DNA of 64,000 nucleotides from Acinetobacter sp. Ver3. GTDB lineage: Bacteria > Pseudomonadota > Gammaproteobacteria > Pseudomonadales > Moraxellaceae. Position 1 is the first letter of the stretch, and each line of letters begins with the position of its first letter. The notes below the pieces were generated by a model. It made no database searches. It saw only the letters and a list, made by a program, of their open reading frames with translations, and had not been told where the DNA came from. Below are positions 27,438 through 36,165 of the stretch, piece by piece. The stretch spans positions 1 to 64,000 of the forward strand of contig NZ_JFYL01000006.1 of NCBI RefSeq assembly GCF_000632455.1, read 5' to 3'. Both the position numbers and the translations under genes were made by a program.

Positions 27438-27707
27438 CACGCACTAAATTTCGTTCATTACCTGAACATTTCTCTTCTATATTGTGTATGCGCGTCCGGT
27501 CCAAAGAGAGGACATTATTTCGCGCCCCACCCAATCGCTAAAAGCGATTCCTTCAGGTTCAGGCTGTAATCATGTGTGCGTTATACGCATCGTCGTTCTC
27601 GGATCGCCGCTGATTCTATATTTTCAGCGATTATTGCTGTACCGCTTTTTGCCGATGTCCATCAGACTTTATTTAATGGAGCACCCAATTTTCGGGTGAA
27701 AAACTCT
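27438..27707 (+). other. long structured leader of the RNA helicase mRNA
   Basis: This stretch has no convincing gene and several compact hairpins: 27533-27539 with 27543-27549 (7 bp, AAA loop), 27577-27581 with 27585-27589 (5 bp), and CACCC 27682-27686 with GGGTG 27694-27698, which ends nine bases before the ATG and could hide the ribosome-binding region. E. coli deaD has a similarly long leader that is cold-responsive; an analogous role here is inference. Confidence 0.5.
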
Positions 27708-29522
27708 ATGAGCAAAACTTTTGCTGATTTTCCACTACACGAATCACTTCAACAAGCATTACAAGCATTAGGCTTTACATCGCCTACTCCTGTTCAGGAA
27801 CAATCCATTCCTGCTGCTTTAGATGGTAAAGATCTTTTAGTATCAAGCCAAACAGGTTCTGGTAAAACTGCTGCATTCTTATTACCTACACTTCACGCTT
27901 TAGCGGGTAGTGAAGATACGTTGCTTTCTTTCAAAGAGCGTATGCGTGCTGTAACTGCACCTACCATTTTAGTACTTTGCCCAACACGTGAATTGGCTCA
28001 ACAGGTGAGCCAAGATGCGATTGCATTTGTACGTCACATGAAAGGTGTTCGTATTGCTGCGATTATGGGTGGTATGCCTTTTGGTAAACAAATCCAACAA
28101 TTAAAAGGTGCACAAGTTGTTGTAGCGACTCCAGGTCGTTTACTTGATCTTGTAAACCGTCGTCAAATCAAATTAGACAAAGTTAAATCATTAATCGTAG
28201 ATGAAGCAGACCGTATGCTTGATCTCGGTTTCTCTGAAGATTTAGAGGCGATCAGTGATTTAGCGGGTAACCGTGATCAAACATTAATGTTCTCTGCGAC
28301 TTTCGCACCACGTATTATTACGTTGGCAGAACGTATGATGAATGAGCCAGAGCGTATTGCGATTGAAACTGGTCACACGACGAATACTGACATCACTCAG
28401 ACTCTACATTGGACTGATGGTTTTGAGCACAAGAAAAAGCTTTTAACACATTGGTTAAATGAAGAAGATCTTGATCAAGCTGTTGTATTTGCTTCTACGC
28501 AAGAAGATACAGATATGCTTGCAGAAGAACTTTCTGAAGCTGGTCTTTCAGTTGTAGCACTTCATGGTGCAATGCCACAGACTGTACGTAACCGTCGTTT
28601 GCGCAGCATCCGTGAAGGTCGCGCAAAAATTTTAGTTGCAACTGATGTTGCAGCACGTGGTCTAGATGTACCAACAATTTCACACGTGATTAACTTTGGT
28701 CTTCCAATGAAGAACGAAGATTATGTACACCGTATTGGTCGTACAGGTCGTGCAGGTCGTACTGGTAAAGCAATCACATTAGCGACTTACCGTGAACGTG
28801 GTAAAATTCGTGCTTTAGAAGACTACTTAGATGCACGTCTAGAAGTTTCTGAAATTGAAGGTCTTGAACCATCTCCACCTCCAGCACGCGGTAGTCGTGA
28901 TGGCGCTGGTCGCGGTCGTGGCCGTGGTGGTGAAGGCCGTGGCCGTGGTGGTTTCGGTGGTGGTCGTCGTTTTGAAGGTGAATCAAATTTCAAACGTCGC
29001 GAAGGTAACCGTGATGGCGAACGCCGTTCATTTGGTGAAGACCGTTCACGTCGTGAATTCAATGGCGAAGATCGTCCACGTCGCGAGTTCAACAACGACC
29101 GTCCACGTCGTGAGTTTAATGGCGAAGATCGTCCACGTCGCGAGTTCAACAACGATCGTCCACGTCGTGAATTCAATGGTGAAGATCGTCCACGTCGCGA
29201 GTTTAATAATGACCGTCCACGTCGTGAGTTTAATGGCGAAGATCGTCCACGTCGCGATTTCGGTGACCGTCCGCAACGTTCATTTGATGATCGTCCAAAG
29301 CGTGATTTCGGTGATCGCCCTCGTTCTAACGATGACAATCGTGGTAACCGTGTAGATTATAAACCTCGTGAAAACAGTTTTGGTGACCGTCCAAAACGTG
29401 ATTTCGGTGACCGTCCAGCACGTCGTGAAGGTGGTTTTGATCGTCCAAAACGTACATTTGGTGATGACCGTCCAAAGCGTGAATTCAATAGCGATCGCCC
29501 ACGTCGTAAATTTAACGACTAA
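27708..29522 (+). CDS. DEAD-box RNA helicase with arginine-rich repeat tail
   Basis: A 604-residue ATP-dependent RNA helicase. The RecA-like core holds the Q motif (GFTSPTPVQEQSIP), Walker A SQTGSGKT at 47-54, PTRELAQQV, VDEAD, SAT, and the C-terminal-lobe motifs VATDVAARGLD and HRIGRTGRAGRTG. After about residue 385 the protein becomes a low-complexity RNA-binding tail: RGG-like GRGRGRGGEGRGRGG, then a 19-residue repeat (REFNGEDRPR + REFNNDRPR) in three full copies plus a partial one, then degenerate DRPKRDFGDRP units. ATG 27708 begins the conserved core; an upstream frame extension lacks conservation. Likely roles are ribosome assembly or mRNA turnover, as for RhlE/DeaD relatives. Confidence 0.92.
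   Translation: MSKTFADFPLHESLQQALQALGFTSPTPVQEQSIPAALDGKDLLVSSQTGSGKTAAFLLPTLHALAGSEDTLLSFKERMRAVTAPTILVLCPTRELAQQVSQDAIAFVRHMKGVRIAAIMGGMPFGKQIQQLKGAQVVVATPGRLLDLVNRRQIKLDKVKSLIVDEADRMLDLGFSEDLEAISDLAGNRDQTLMFSATFAPRIITLAERMMNEPERIAIETGHTTNTDITQTLHWTDGFEHKKKLLTHWLNEEDLDQAVVFASTQEDTDMLAEELSEAGLSVVALHGAMPQTVRNRRLRSIREGRAKILVATDVAARGLDVPTISHVINFGLPMKNEDYVHRIGRTGRAGRTGKAITLATYRERGKIRALEDYLDARLEVSEIEGLEPSPPPARGSRDGAGRGRGRGGEGRGRGGFGGGRRFEGESNFKRREGNRDGERRSFGEDRSRREFNGEDRPRREFNNDRPRREFNGEDRPRREFNNDRPRREFNGEDRPRREFNNDRPRREFNGEDRPRRDFGDRPQRSFDDRPKRDFGDRPRSNDDNRGNRVDYKPRENSFGDRPKRDFGDRPARREGGFDRPKRTFGDDRPKREFNSDRPRRKFND
29052..29255 (+). repeat. 57-bp in-frame tandem repeat in the helicase tail
   Basis: Three complete 57-base units (29052-29108, 29109-29165, 29166-29222) and a partial fourth (29223 onward) encode the 19-residue arginine/asparagine repeat. 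Units differ mainly at third codon positions (AAC/AAT, GGC/GGT, TTC/TTT), so the repeat is held at protein level. The copy number could change by slippage or recombination. Confidence 0.88.
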
Positions 29523-29537
29523 TCGGTATAGCTAAAT

Positions 29538-29563
29538 AAACCAGCCTTCGGGCTGGTTTTTTA
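29538..29563 (+). terminator. helicase gene terminator
   Basis: A perfect 9-bp stem, 29538-29546 with 29551-29559, has the stable TTCG tetraloop and is followed by a T tract. Confidence 0.9.
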
Positions 29564-29944
29564 TTGCTCATATAAAAAAATCTGTTAGAATAAAAGTGAA
29601 TAAGTTCACATTATTTATGGTAAATGTAAAATATGAATAATAAGATTATAATGATTGAGACGAAGCAAATGAATGTTGGTGCAATCATGATGTACGTGTT
29701 CTTTTTATTGGTATTACTTAATCTTGCTTATTACTTTTTTAGTATCACATTATAAATTTATAAAAAAGAATAATTTCAAATCATTGTTTCATAAATAAAA
29801 CACATCTTTCTATAAGCAAAATTAATAAAAATGATCAATAATGCTACAATGCCCGCTTAACCTTGTATTTTATAAATAACATTTAAATTCAGTTATTTCA
29901 GAGTATAGTATGCAAGCTGAAAAATTGTAGGAACACGCTCAGCT
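29564..29944 (+). promoter_or_regulatory. AT-rich region upstream of mla operon with candidate promoter
   Basis: About 380 bases containing a possible 40-codon gene (separate entry) and the mla promoter. A TACAAT at 29845-29850 with TTAATA 17 bases upstream (29822-29827) is the best -10/-35 pair I can see, though the -35 is weak; it implies a leader of roughly 90 bases. TAGGAA at 29928-29933 precedes mlaF. Nothing else is recognisable. Confidence 0.4.
29633..29755 (+). CDS. possible 40-residue single-pass membrane microprotein
   Basis: An open frame from ATG 29633 to TAA 29753-29755 encodes 40 residues. A polar N-terminus with K/E is followed by a 22-residue hydrophobic helix (MYVFFLLVLLNLAYYFF) near the C-terminus. 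The composition suits a small tail-anchored membrane protein, but no strong ribosome-binding site is seen and AT-rich DNA readily gives such frames. Position between the helicase terminator and the mla promoter region leaves room for an independent gene. Confidence 0.35.
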   Translation: MNNKIIMIETKQMNVGAIMMYVFFLLVLLNLAYYFFSITL

Positions 29945-30763
29945 ATGAATAATCAAATACAAATCGATGAGCAAGCGTTGATCGAAGTAAAAAATCTAAG
30001 CTTTAATCGTGGTGATCGTGTTATTTACGACCAAGTCAATTTAAAGATTCGTAAGGGTCAAATTACTGCCATTATGGGGCCTTCAGGGACGGGAAAAACC
30101 ACGCTTCTTAGACTCATTGGGGGGCAACTTGTACCTGATGCAGGCGAGGTCTTGTTGGATGGCAAAAATATTAGCCAAATGAGTCGTCAGGAATTGTTTA
30201 AAGCACGTGCTCGTATGGGGATGCTCTTTCAAAGTGGTGCGCTTTTCACTGATATGACTGTCTATGAAAATGTAGCTTTCCCTATCCGCGCCCATACTCA
30301 ATTGCCTGAACATCTGATTGCAGAACTGGTCGCTTTAAAACTCGAATCTGTGGGATTACGTGGCGCTGAGCAAATGATGCCTTCTGAGCTTTCAGGGGGG
30401 ATGAATCGTCGTGTGGCGTTAGCTCGTGCAATTGCACTAGATCCAGATTTGATTATGTACGATGAACCATTTGCTGGTCAGGATCCAATCGTGATGGGGG
30501 TTTTAACCCGATTGATTCGTTCTTTACGAGAAGCGTTAGACCTAACGACCATTATCGTGTCTCACGATGTTGCTGAAACATTATCTATTGCAGATTACAT
30601 TTATGTGGTTGCGGAAGGTAAAGTACAAGGCGAGGGCACACCTGATCAGTTAAAGAATCATAGTTCGCCTTTCGTCCGTCAATTCTTAACAGGTTCGGTC
30701 GAAGGTCCTGTGGATTATCAATTTAGTCATCAAGCGTATTTAAGTGATGAGGTGCGTACATGA
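29945..30763 (+). CDS. mlaF: MlaF, ATPase of the Mla phospholipid transporter
   Basis: A 272-residue ABC ATPase powering MlaFEDB, which moves phospholipids between the inner membrane and periplasmic MlaC to keep the outer membrane asymmetric. Walker A GPSGTGKT is at 45-52, the signature is LSGGMNRR, Walker B is [13 protein letters not shown] and the switch histidine is in IIVSHD. LSGGM-RR rather than LSGGQ-QR is typical of Mla/Mce ATPases. First gene of the five-gene operon; it overlaps mlaE by ATGA. Confidence 0.95.
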   Translation: MNNQIQIDEQALIEVKNLSFNRGDRVIYDQVNLKIRKGQITAIMGPSGTGKTTLLRLIGGQLVPDAGEVLLDGKNISQMSRQELFKARARMGMLFQSGALFTDMTVYENVAFPIRAHTQLPEHLIAELVALKLESVGLRGAEQMMPSELSGGMNRRVALARAIALDPDLIMYDEPFAGQDPIVMGVLTRLIRSLREALDLTTIIVSHDVAETLSIADYIYVVAEGKVQGEGTPDQLKNHSSPFVRQFLTGSVEGPVDYQFSHQAYLSDEVRT

Positions 30764-31539
30764 ATGCGATAGCCTCACTAGGTAGACGCGTTATAGAGCG
30801 TGTTCAAGGTATTGGCGTTGCAGCCATTATGCTAGTTCAAATTTTATTTTCGATGCCGACTTGGATTGGAGTCAAACTCTTTATCTATCAAATGTACCGT
30901 GTTGGCGTATTATCATTGCTTATCATTGTGGTGTCAGGACTGTTTATAGGTGCAGTCTTGGGTTTGCAGATGTATAGCATTTTGGTCACTTTCGGCAGTG
31001 AAGCGATGCTTGGTGCAGCAGTTTCGTTGACCTTGTTGCGTGAACTTGCGCCAGTGGTTGCTGCACTTCTTTTTGCGGGGCGTGCAGGATCTGCTTTAAC
31101 CGCCGAAATTGGTTTGATGAAAGCGACTGAGCAATTGTCTAGTATGGAAATGATCGGTGTTGATCCACTTAAACGCATTATTTCACCACGTTTATGGGCG
31201 GGTATATTTAGTTTGCCTATGCTTGCCGTAATTTTTGCTGCTGTGGGGATCATGGGCGGAAAAATGGTCGGTGTGGATTTTTTAGGTGCTGATGAAGGTT
31301 CGTATTGGAGTGGTATGGAAAGTGCCGTTCAATTTTATAAAGATGTCTTTAATGGCACGATCATCAAAAGCTTTGTATTTGCTTTAATCTGTACGTGGAT
31401 TGCCGTATATCAGGGATATTCATGCGAGCCTACATCAGAAGGCATTGCGACAGCAACAACAAGAACGGTAGTGTATTCATCACTATGTGTTTTAGGATTT
31501 GATTTTGTTTTGACTGCGGTCATGTTTGGAGGTGTGTAA
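30760..31539 (+). CDS. mlaE: MlaE, permease of the Mla phospholipid transporter
   Basis: A 259-residue integral membrane permease (MlaE/DUF140 family), a dimer in the complex. Conserved features are [11 protein letters not shown], the cytosolic coupling helix region [37 protein letters not shown], and the ending GF-LT-MF. It overlaps mlaF upstream by four bases and shares one base with the mlaD start. Confidence 0.95.
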   Translation: MNAIASLGRRVIERVQGIGVAAIMLVQILFSMPTWIGVKLFIYQMYRVGVLSLLIIVVSGLFIGAVLGLQMYSILVTFGSEAMLGAAVSLTLLRELAPVVAALLFAGRAGSALTAEIGLMKATEQLSSMEMIGVDPLKRIISPRLWAGIFSLPMLAVIFAAVGIMGGKMVGVDFLGADEGSYWSGMESAVQFYKDVFNGTIIKSFVFALICTWIAVYQGYSCEPTSEGIATATTRTVVYSSLCVLGFDFVLTAVMFGGV

Positions 31540-32219
31540 TGAAATCACGTACGAGTGAGCTCGCAGTTGGAATATTCGTGATTCTATTTGGTTGTGCATT
31601 ATTTTTCTTGGCAATGAAAGTAAGTGGCTTAGCTGGGACAAATTTAAAAGACAGTTATAGTATGACCGCAACTTTTGATAATGTGAATGGTATTAAACCA
31701 CGTGCTAAAGTTGCACTGAGCGGTGTAAAAGTTGGTGAAGTTGAGTCAATCAGATTAGATCCGTTAACACGTCTTGCAACAGTGAAAATTAATTTAGATG
31801 GTGAGCTGACATCTTTCAATGATGAACAACTTAAAACTGTGCAAGAAGGTGCTTTAGAAGAGTTGCGTTATAGCAGTGACTATGAAGCTGCTACGCCATC
31901 GCAACAAAAAGAAATGGAAAAGCAACTGATCGCTAACATGAACTCCATCACCAATATTGATGAAGATGCTTACATTATGGTAGCGACAAATGGCTTACTG
32001 GGCGAGAAGTATCTCAAAATTGTTCCAGGTGGTGGTTTAAATTATTTAAAACGTGGTGATCAAATTGGCAACACACAAAGCACAATGGAAATTGAAGACT
32101 TAGTGTCTAAATTTGTGACAGGTGGTGCTGGTGATTCAGCTGCGAAAAAAGATTCAAATGGTTCATCAGATGCAGAAACTGTGGAATTCACAGATGAAAC
32201 TGCTTCTTTTGTTGAATGA
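31539..32219 (+). CDS. mlaD: MlaD, MCE-domain substrate-binding subunit
   Basis: A 226-residue single-pass inner-membrane protein. One N-terminal helix (about 8-28) is followed by the MCE domain (TATFDNVNGIKPRAKVALSGVKVGEV), which forms the periplasmic hexameric ring. Compared with E. coli MlaD (183 residues) there is an insertion of about 45 residues, rich in E/Q/N, between the strand ending VKINLDGEL and NGLLGEKYLKIVPG. A disordered acidic tail follows EIEDLVSKF. Its ATG shares an A with the mlaE stop. Confidence 0.94.
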   Translation: MKSRTSELAVGIFVILFGCALFFLAMKVSGLAGTNLKDSYSMTATFDNVNGIKPRAKVALSGVKVGEVESIRLDPLTRLATVKINLDGELTSFNDEQLKTVQEGALEELRYSSDYEAATPSQQKEMEKQLIANMNSITNIDEDAYIMVATNGLLGEKYLKIVPGGGLNYLKRGDQIGNTQSTMEIEDLVSKFVTGGAGDSAAKKDSNGSSDAETVEFTDETASFVE

Positions 32220-32238
32220 TTAAATAGAGGAAAAATAA

Positions 32239-32871
32239 ATGAATACGTTCGTAAAGCAAACACTGACTGTTAGCGTTTTATCGACGATGATTGCGAGTAC
32301 AGCATTTGCTGCACCTACGGAGACTCCTCCTGCATTTATCAAAAAAGTAGCTGATGGCTTAATTTCACGTTTAAAAGCAGACCAAGCTAAGTTACAAAAT
32401 AACCCTGCTGCGGTACGCGCAATTGTTCGTCAAAATTTAGATCCATATATTGATTCGCAATCATTTACTCGTATCGTGATGGGAACTTATGCGACGAATC
32501 AATATAGTAATGCTGCTCAACGCGCACAGTTTGAGAAGAACTTCCGTGAAACATTGATTGAAAACTATGGCAGTGCTTTCTCTAAGTTTTCTAATCAGAC
32601 ATATACAATTCGTCCGTATAAAGCATCTAACACTAAAAACCCTGTTGTAACGATTGATTTTATTAACAAGGGTGAGAAGATCCCTGTATCGTTCCAATTG
32701 GCTGATAAAGGTGATCAGTGGAAGATTCGCAATATCAACGTTTCTGGAATTGACTTAGGTTTGCAATTCCGTAATCAGTTTGCTGCTACTGTGAAGCGTA
32801 ATGGTGGCGATATCAATAAAGCAATTGCAAACTTTAAGCCTGATGCTGAAGCTGCAGTTGAGAAAAAATAA
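32239..32871 (+). CDS. mlaC: MlaC, periplasmic phospholipid shuttle
   Basis: A 210-residue periplasmic protein with a signal peptide (about 1-24, cleavage after STAFA). The MlaC/Ttg2D domain follows, with the FTRIVMGTYA helix, FRETLIENYGSAFSKFSNQ and the WKIRNINVSGIDLGLQFRNQF segment near the lipid-binding pocket. It carries phospholipid between MlaFEDB and the outer-membrane MlaA. Fourth gene of the operon. Confidence 0.94.
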   Translation: MNTFVKQTLTVSVLSTMIASTAFAAPTETPPAFIKKVADGLISRLKADQAKLQNNPAAVRAIVRQNLDPYIDSQSFTRIVMGTYATNQYSNAAQRAQFEKNFRETLIENYGSAFSKFSNQTYTIRPYKASNTKNPVVTIDFINKGEKIPVSFQLADKGDQWKIRNINVSGIDLGLQFRNQFAATVKRNGGDINKAIANFKPDAEAAVEKK

Positions 32872-32883
32872 CAGAGAACAATT

Positions 32884-33171
32884 GTGATTTCACTCAAAGA
32901 TCAAGAAATTATAGTTTCTGGAAAAATTAGTTTCGACAATGCTGAACAGTATTATCAACAAGGTTTAATGTTGATTCAGCAGGCAAATCAGTTTCCACTT
33001 ACTGTAAATTTATCAGGTCTTGAACATGGTAGTACTCTGGCGCTAGCTGTTTTAGTGCGTTTATTGCGTCAAGCACCTGGAACATCGAGTTTACAGTTGA
33101 AATCTGTGCCAGAAAAAATGATGAAAATCATTCAATCTTGCCATTTAGAAAATGATTTAAAATTGATTTGA
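32884..33171 (+). CDS. mlaB: MlaB, STAS-domain regulatory subunit
   Basis: A 95-residue STAS protein that binds MlaF and is needed for complex stability and ATPase activity. The fold is visible as an opening beta strand (QEIIVSGKISFDN), VNLSGLEHGSTLALAVLVRLLRQ and the terminal helix. The start is GTG 32884. The operon ends at the terminator a few bases downstream. Confidence 0.9.
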   Translation: MISLKDQEIIVSGKISFDNAEQYYQQGLMLIQQANQFPLTVNLSGLEHGSTLALAVLVRLLRQAPGTSSLQLKSVPEKMMKIIQSCHLENDLKLI

Positions 33172-33181
33172 TTGAAAAATG

Positions 33182-33206
33182 AAAAAGCACCTTAGGGTGC
33201 TTTTTT
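33182..33206 (+). terminator. mla operon terminator
   Basis: The stem GCACC/GGTGC (33187-33191 with 33196-33200) with a TTAG loop is flanked by A5 and T6 tracts that extend the pairing. Confidence 0.82.
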
Positions 33207-33281
33207 ATCGCTTTAAAATAGTAATTTACTCAACAGAAGGTACTTCATACGTTGTTTAAAAAACACAACATCCAAGCGTGC

Positions 33282-34295
33282 TCAAATCCATTTTTTCCAT
33301 CTAAAATAAATCAGTGGTCCAAATAAGAATACTAGGATAATCAGACTGACAACAACAAAGCTCGTCGTTCCTTGAGCAAAGGGCAGTACATCAGTGTTCA
33401 TACCATAAATACTGGCCACCAACATCGGGGGAGCAAGCATGCTAGGTAAAATCGAGAATCGACGAATCGTATCATTCTGTTCAGTATTAATGAAACCCGA
33501 AGTGGTATCCAATAGGAATCGAACCTTTTGGAACAAGAATGCATCATGTTCTACTAATGAGCGAACATCCTCACTGAGTTCTCGAATATCAGCATCATAA
33601 ATATGACTGCCTAAGGCACGGGGTCTTGCTAAGAAGGTCAGAACGCGGCGTAAGTCAATTAAACAGAGTTGCGCTTTACCCAACATATCTTCTTTTTGAG
33701 CAAGACGGGTAATCATATCATCGAGATCAAGAATTTGCTCACGGTGGCGAACATTCAATACTTCTGTAGAGTAGAGTTCTAGATCCTTGTGGATATCTTC
33801 TAAGATATCCGCAAGCTCATCGAGTTTAGCTTCGAGTAAACCCAAAAGTATCCAAGTCGGATCTTTATAGTCAATGTCGTAATCATTACGGCGAGCACGT
33901 GCTCGAAAGGCACGGAAAGCAACGAGCTTTTCACCACGTAAAGTAAATAGTCGATCTTTATGTAAAATAAATGCAACGGTTTGAACCGTTCCTAGCATAT
34001 TGGATGACTCTTCAGGGTCACCATCGACTTGGTAGTTTTTATTTTTCGTTAAAAAATACGTACTGATATGTAAAATGCCATCATCATCACGGTAGAATCG
34101 TGCAGATGAAGAAATATCTTCTAATGATTTTAGTGTTGGAAGATTTTGTTTATAGGCATCTAAAACCCATTCTTGCTCATCTTGAGAGGGTGCAATTAAA
34201 TCGATCCAAACCAATTCAGGGTGTAAATCAAACCCACCATTGATCGTTGCATCTTCTAGACTACCGCGCTCTGTGGCATAAAAGGCTTCAAGCAT
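33282..34295 (-). CDS. corA: CorA-family Mg2+/Co2+ channel
   Basis: A 337-residue pentameric cation channel subunit. The cytosolic funnel (about 1-270) is mostly helical. Two C-terminal membrane helices flank the selectivity motif GMN in SIYGMNTDVLP, and the protein ends in a basic YFRWKKWI, as expected. AGGGAG lies ten bases before ATG 34295. It stands alone and is divergent from the LOG gene. Confidence 0.9.
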   Translation of the reverse strand: MLEAFYATERGSLEDATINGGFDLHPELVWIDLIAPSQDEQEWVLDAYKQNLPTLKSLEDISSSARFYRDDDGILHISTYFLTKNKNYQVDGDPEESSNMLGTVQTVAFILHKDRLFTLRGEKLVAFRAFRARARRNDYDIDYKDPTWILLGLLEAKLDELADILEDIHKDLELYSTEVLNVRHREQILDLDDMITRLAQKEDMLGKAQLCLIDLRRVLTFLARPRALGSHIYDADIRELSEDVRSLVEHDAFLFQKVRFLLDTTSGFINTEQNDTIRRFSILPSMLAPPMLVASIYGMNTDVLPFAQGTTSFVVVSLIILVFLFGPLIYFRWKKWI

Positions 34296-34450
34296 TTTAT
34301 CTTTTCTCCCTTGCGCAGTTTGTGTGTGAACGATGGGTGTATTTTAGACAAGGATGCCATGAAAAAAAACTGATTCCATCATTAATTAGGTTAAAAAACA
34401 CAGAACATATCATTTTAATTGTTGTTATAAAAACTTAAGGCTAATTTTAA

Positions 34451-35050
34451 ATGAATTCTATTGCAATATTTTGTGGTTCAACATTAGGTTCCGATCCTGT
34501 TTATGCTGATGCAGCAAAGAAAACAGGGAAATATTTAGCGCAACAAGGCAAGACCTTGGTGTATGGTGGCGGTCGTTCAGGATTAATGGGGATTGTTGCG
34601 GATAGTGCATTAGAGGCTGGTGGAAAGGTCATTGGCGTGATTCCACAAGGATTGGTGGATCGTGAATTAGCACATCTAAATTTGACTGAACTTCACGTTG
34701 TTACCAGTATGCATGAGCGTAAAACGCTGATGGCAGATTTGTCGGATGGTTTTATTGCCTTACCGGGTGGTGCAGGAACAATCGAAGAAATTTTTGAACA
34801 ATGGACATGGGCGCAACTCGGTATTCATCTTAAACCCTGCGCATTTTTAAACATCAACGGGTTTTATGATGGTCTATTACAATTCATTCAACATACGACA
34901 GATCAAGAGTTTACTCGAGCTCGCTTTACCAATGCATTAATCAATTCAACTTCAATCGAGGATATTGTGTCAAAATTCGAGTCTTATCAGGCACCACAAC
35001 CGAAATGGGGTGTCCAAGATCGAGAAGATTTGGTGAAACTAGATACATGA
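34451..35050 (+). CDS. LOG-family nucleotide hydrolase
   Basis: A 199-residue protein of the TIGR00730/LOG family (lysine-decarboxylase-like Rossmann fold). Members hydrolyse cytokinin nucleotides or other nucleoside monophosphates to the base and ribose 5-phosphate. Diagnostic motifs are FCGSTLGSDP, YGGGRSGLMG and PGGAGTIEEIFE, the last carrying the active-site PGGxGTxxE. The bacterial role is probably nucleotide salvage or clean-up. Its TGA overlaps the ATG of the Nudix gene, a pairing that fits a shared nucleotide-sanitation role. Confidence 0.88.
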   Translation: MNSIAIFCGSTLGSDPVYADAAKKTGKYLAQQGKTLVYGGGRSGLMGIVADSALEAGGKVIGVIPQGLVDRELAHLNLTELHVVTSMHERKTLMADLSDGFIALPGGAGTIEEIFEQWTWAQLGIHLKPCAFLNINGFYDGLLQFIQHTTDQEFTRARFTNALINSTSIEDIVSKFESYQAPQPKWGVQDREDLVKLDT

Positions 35051-35448
35051 GCAAAATCATTACTGTCGCAGCAGCGATTATTTCCAATGAGGATCAGCAG
35101 CTGTTGTTGGTTCGAAAAAAGAATACCCAGTTTTTCATGCAAGTTGGTGGGAAGTTAGAGCCAAATGAGCCTTCGGAAGACACGATTCTGCGAGAAATTA
35201 AAGAAGAAATTGGCGCTGAGGCAGTAATAGATCAATATATAGGTCGTTTTGAAACCAAAGCTGCAAATGAAGCGGATCATCAGTTGATTAGTTATCTATA
35301 TCGAGTTCAGCTTAAACAAGAGCCTCACATTCATGCAGAAATTGCTGAAATGAAATGGATCGATTTAGATGATGATGCTACGCCTTTAGCACCGTTAACT
35401 CGAGAAATCGTGATTCCTTGGTGTAGGCAGCATTTTAATGCCGATTAA
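35047..35448 (+). CDS. Nudix hydrolase
   Basis: A 133-residue Nudix hydrolase from ATG 35047, which overlaps the LOG stop by ATGA; a longer frame from 35005 lies inside the LOG gene and is not conserved. The Nudix box is complete: GGKLEPNEPSEDTILREIKE continuing EIGAE fits GX5EX7REUXEEXGU. The substrate, a nucleoside diphosphate linked to X, cannot be predicted. Translational coupling to the LOG gene suggests a related substrate. Confidence 0.88.
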   Translation: MSKIITVAAAIISNEDQQLLLVRKKNTQFFMQVGGKLEPNEPSEDTILREIKEEIGAEAVIDQYIGRFETKAANEADHQLISYLYRVQLKQEPHIHAEIAEMKWIDLDDDATPLAPLTREIVIPWCRQHFNAD

Positions 35449-35465
35449 AACTTAAAGTGACTGTG

Positions 35466-36101
35466 TCAATATTCTGCGGCTGCAATGCATGCGATCTGAA
35501 TGTTCTGACAGCCGAGCTTTTCTAGTGCATTGGCCAACGCATTGACTGAACTCCCTGTGGTCACGACATCGTCAATAATCAGGATATTTCTAAACTTTCC
35601 TTTTTCTGAACGTATAGGTTTGAATTGAGATTGAATATCCTCGATTCTTTCTACACGTGTTAAGCCTTTCTGTGAGTGTTGTGCTGAACGTTCAATTGGC
35701 TGCCAAATGGGTACTTGCAGTTTTTTGGAAAGAATTTTTCCGATGACCATCATTTGATTATAACCACGCTCCTTCAAGCGCTCGTTTGAAATAGGCATAG
35801 GTACAATCGCTTGAAAACGTTTCAGTTTAAGTTCTAGCAATGTGTGTGCTAGAAAAGTTTGATAATGAAGTTGTTGTTCATATTTGAATAAGTGAATAAT
35901 GCGATCTATAGGAAAGTTATAGTCGAAACAAGCATAAATATTTCTTTCATGTCGATGAATGAGTGAAGGGCTTTTCCATGGGAGCATTGTCCAACAGTCA
36001 TCACATAGTCTGTGGGTTTGAGTTGGAGAGAATCCGCATAATTGGCAAGCGCGTCGAGATAATAATGTGTGATAGAGGTTATGAATAGGGCTCAGTATCA
36101 T
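35466..36101 (-). CDS. comF: ComF-family phosphoribosyltransferase-like protein
   Basis: A 211-residue protein needed for DNA uptake in related competent bacteria. The N-terminal zinc-finger has CQLCG and CDDCW, and the C-terminal phosphoribosyltransferase domain carries the PRPP loop ILIIDDVVTTGSS. ComF is thought to act on the cytosolic side with the ComFA-like/PriA or DprA machinery. It lies 64 bases downstream of recG on the same strand, possibly co-transcribed. Confidence 0.88.
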   Translation of the reverse strand: MILSPIHNLYHTLLSRRACQLCGFSPTQTHRLCDDCWTMLPWKSPSLIHRHERNIYACFDYNFPIDRIIHLFKYEQQLHYQTFLAHTLLELKLKRFQAIVPMPISNERLKERGYNQMMVIGKILSKKLQVPIWQPIERSAQHSQKGLTRVERIEDIQSQFKPIRSEKGKFRNILIIDDVVTTGSSVNALANALEKLGCQNIQIACIAAAEY

Positions 36102-36165
36102 GGCTCAAGTTATTTTTATTGTGAGTACCTATGATTATAACTGAGCTCGTTGATTAAGGAACATA

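Noticed and set aside
29052..29255. Direct repeats resembling a CRISPR array
   Set aside because: Units are contiguous without spacers, in frame and coding; there are no cas genes.
28823..29338. Arg/Ser-rich 171-codon open frame on the minus strand and several overlapping frames in the helicase tail
   Set aside because: They are reverse or shifted readings of the low-complexity helicase repeats; the long frames result from the repeat's codon pattern, with no start signals.
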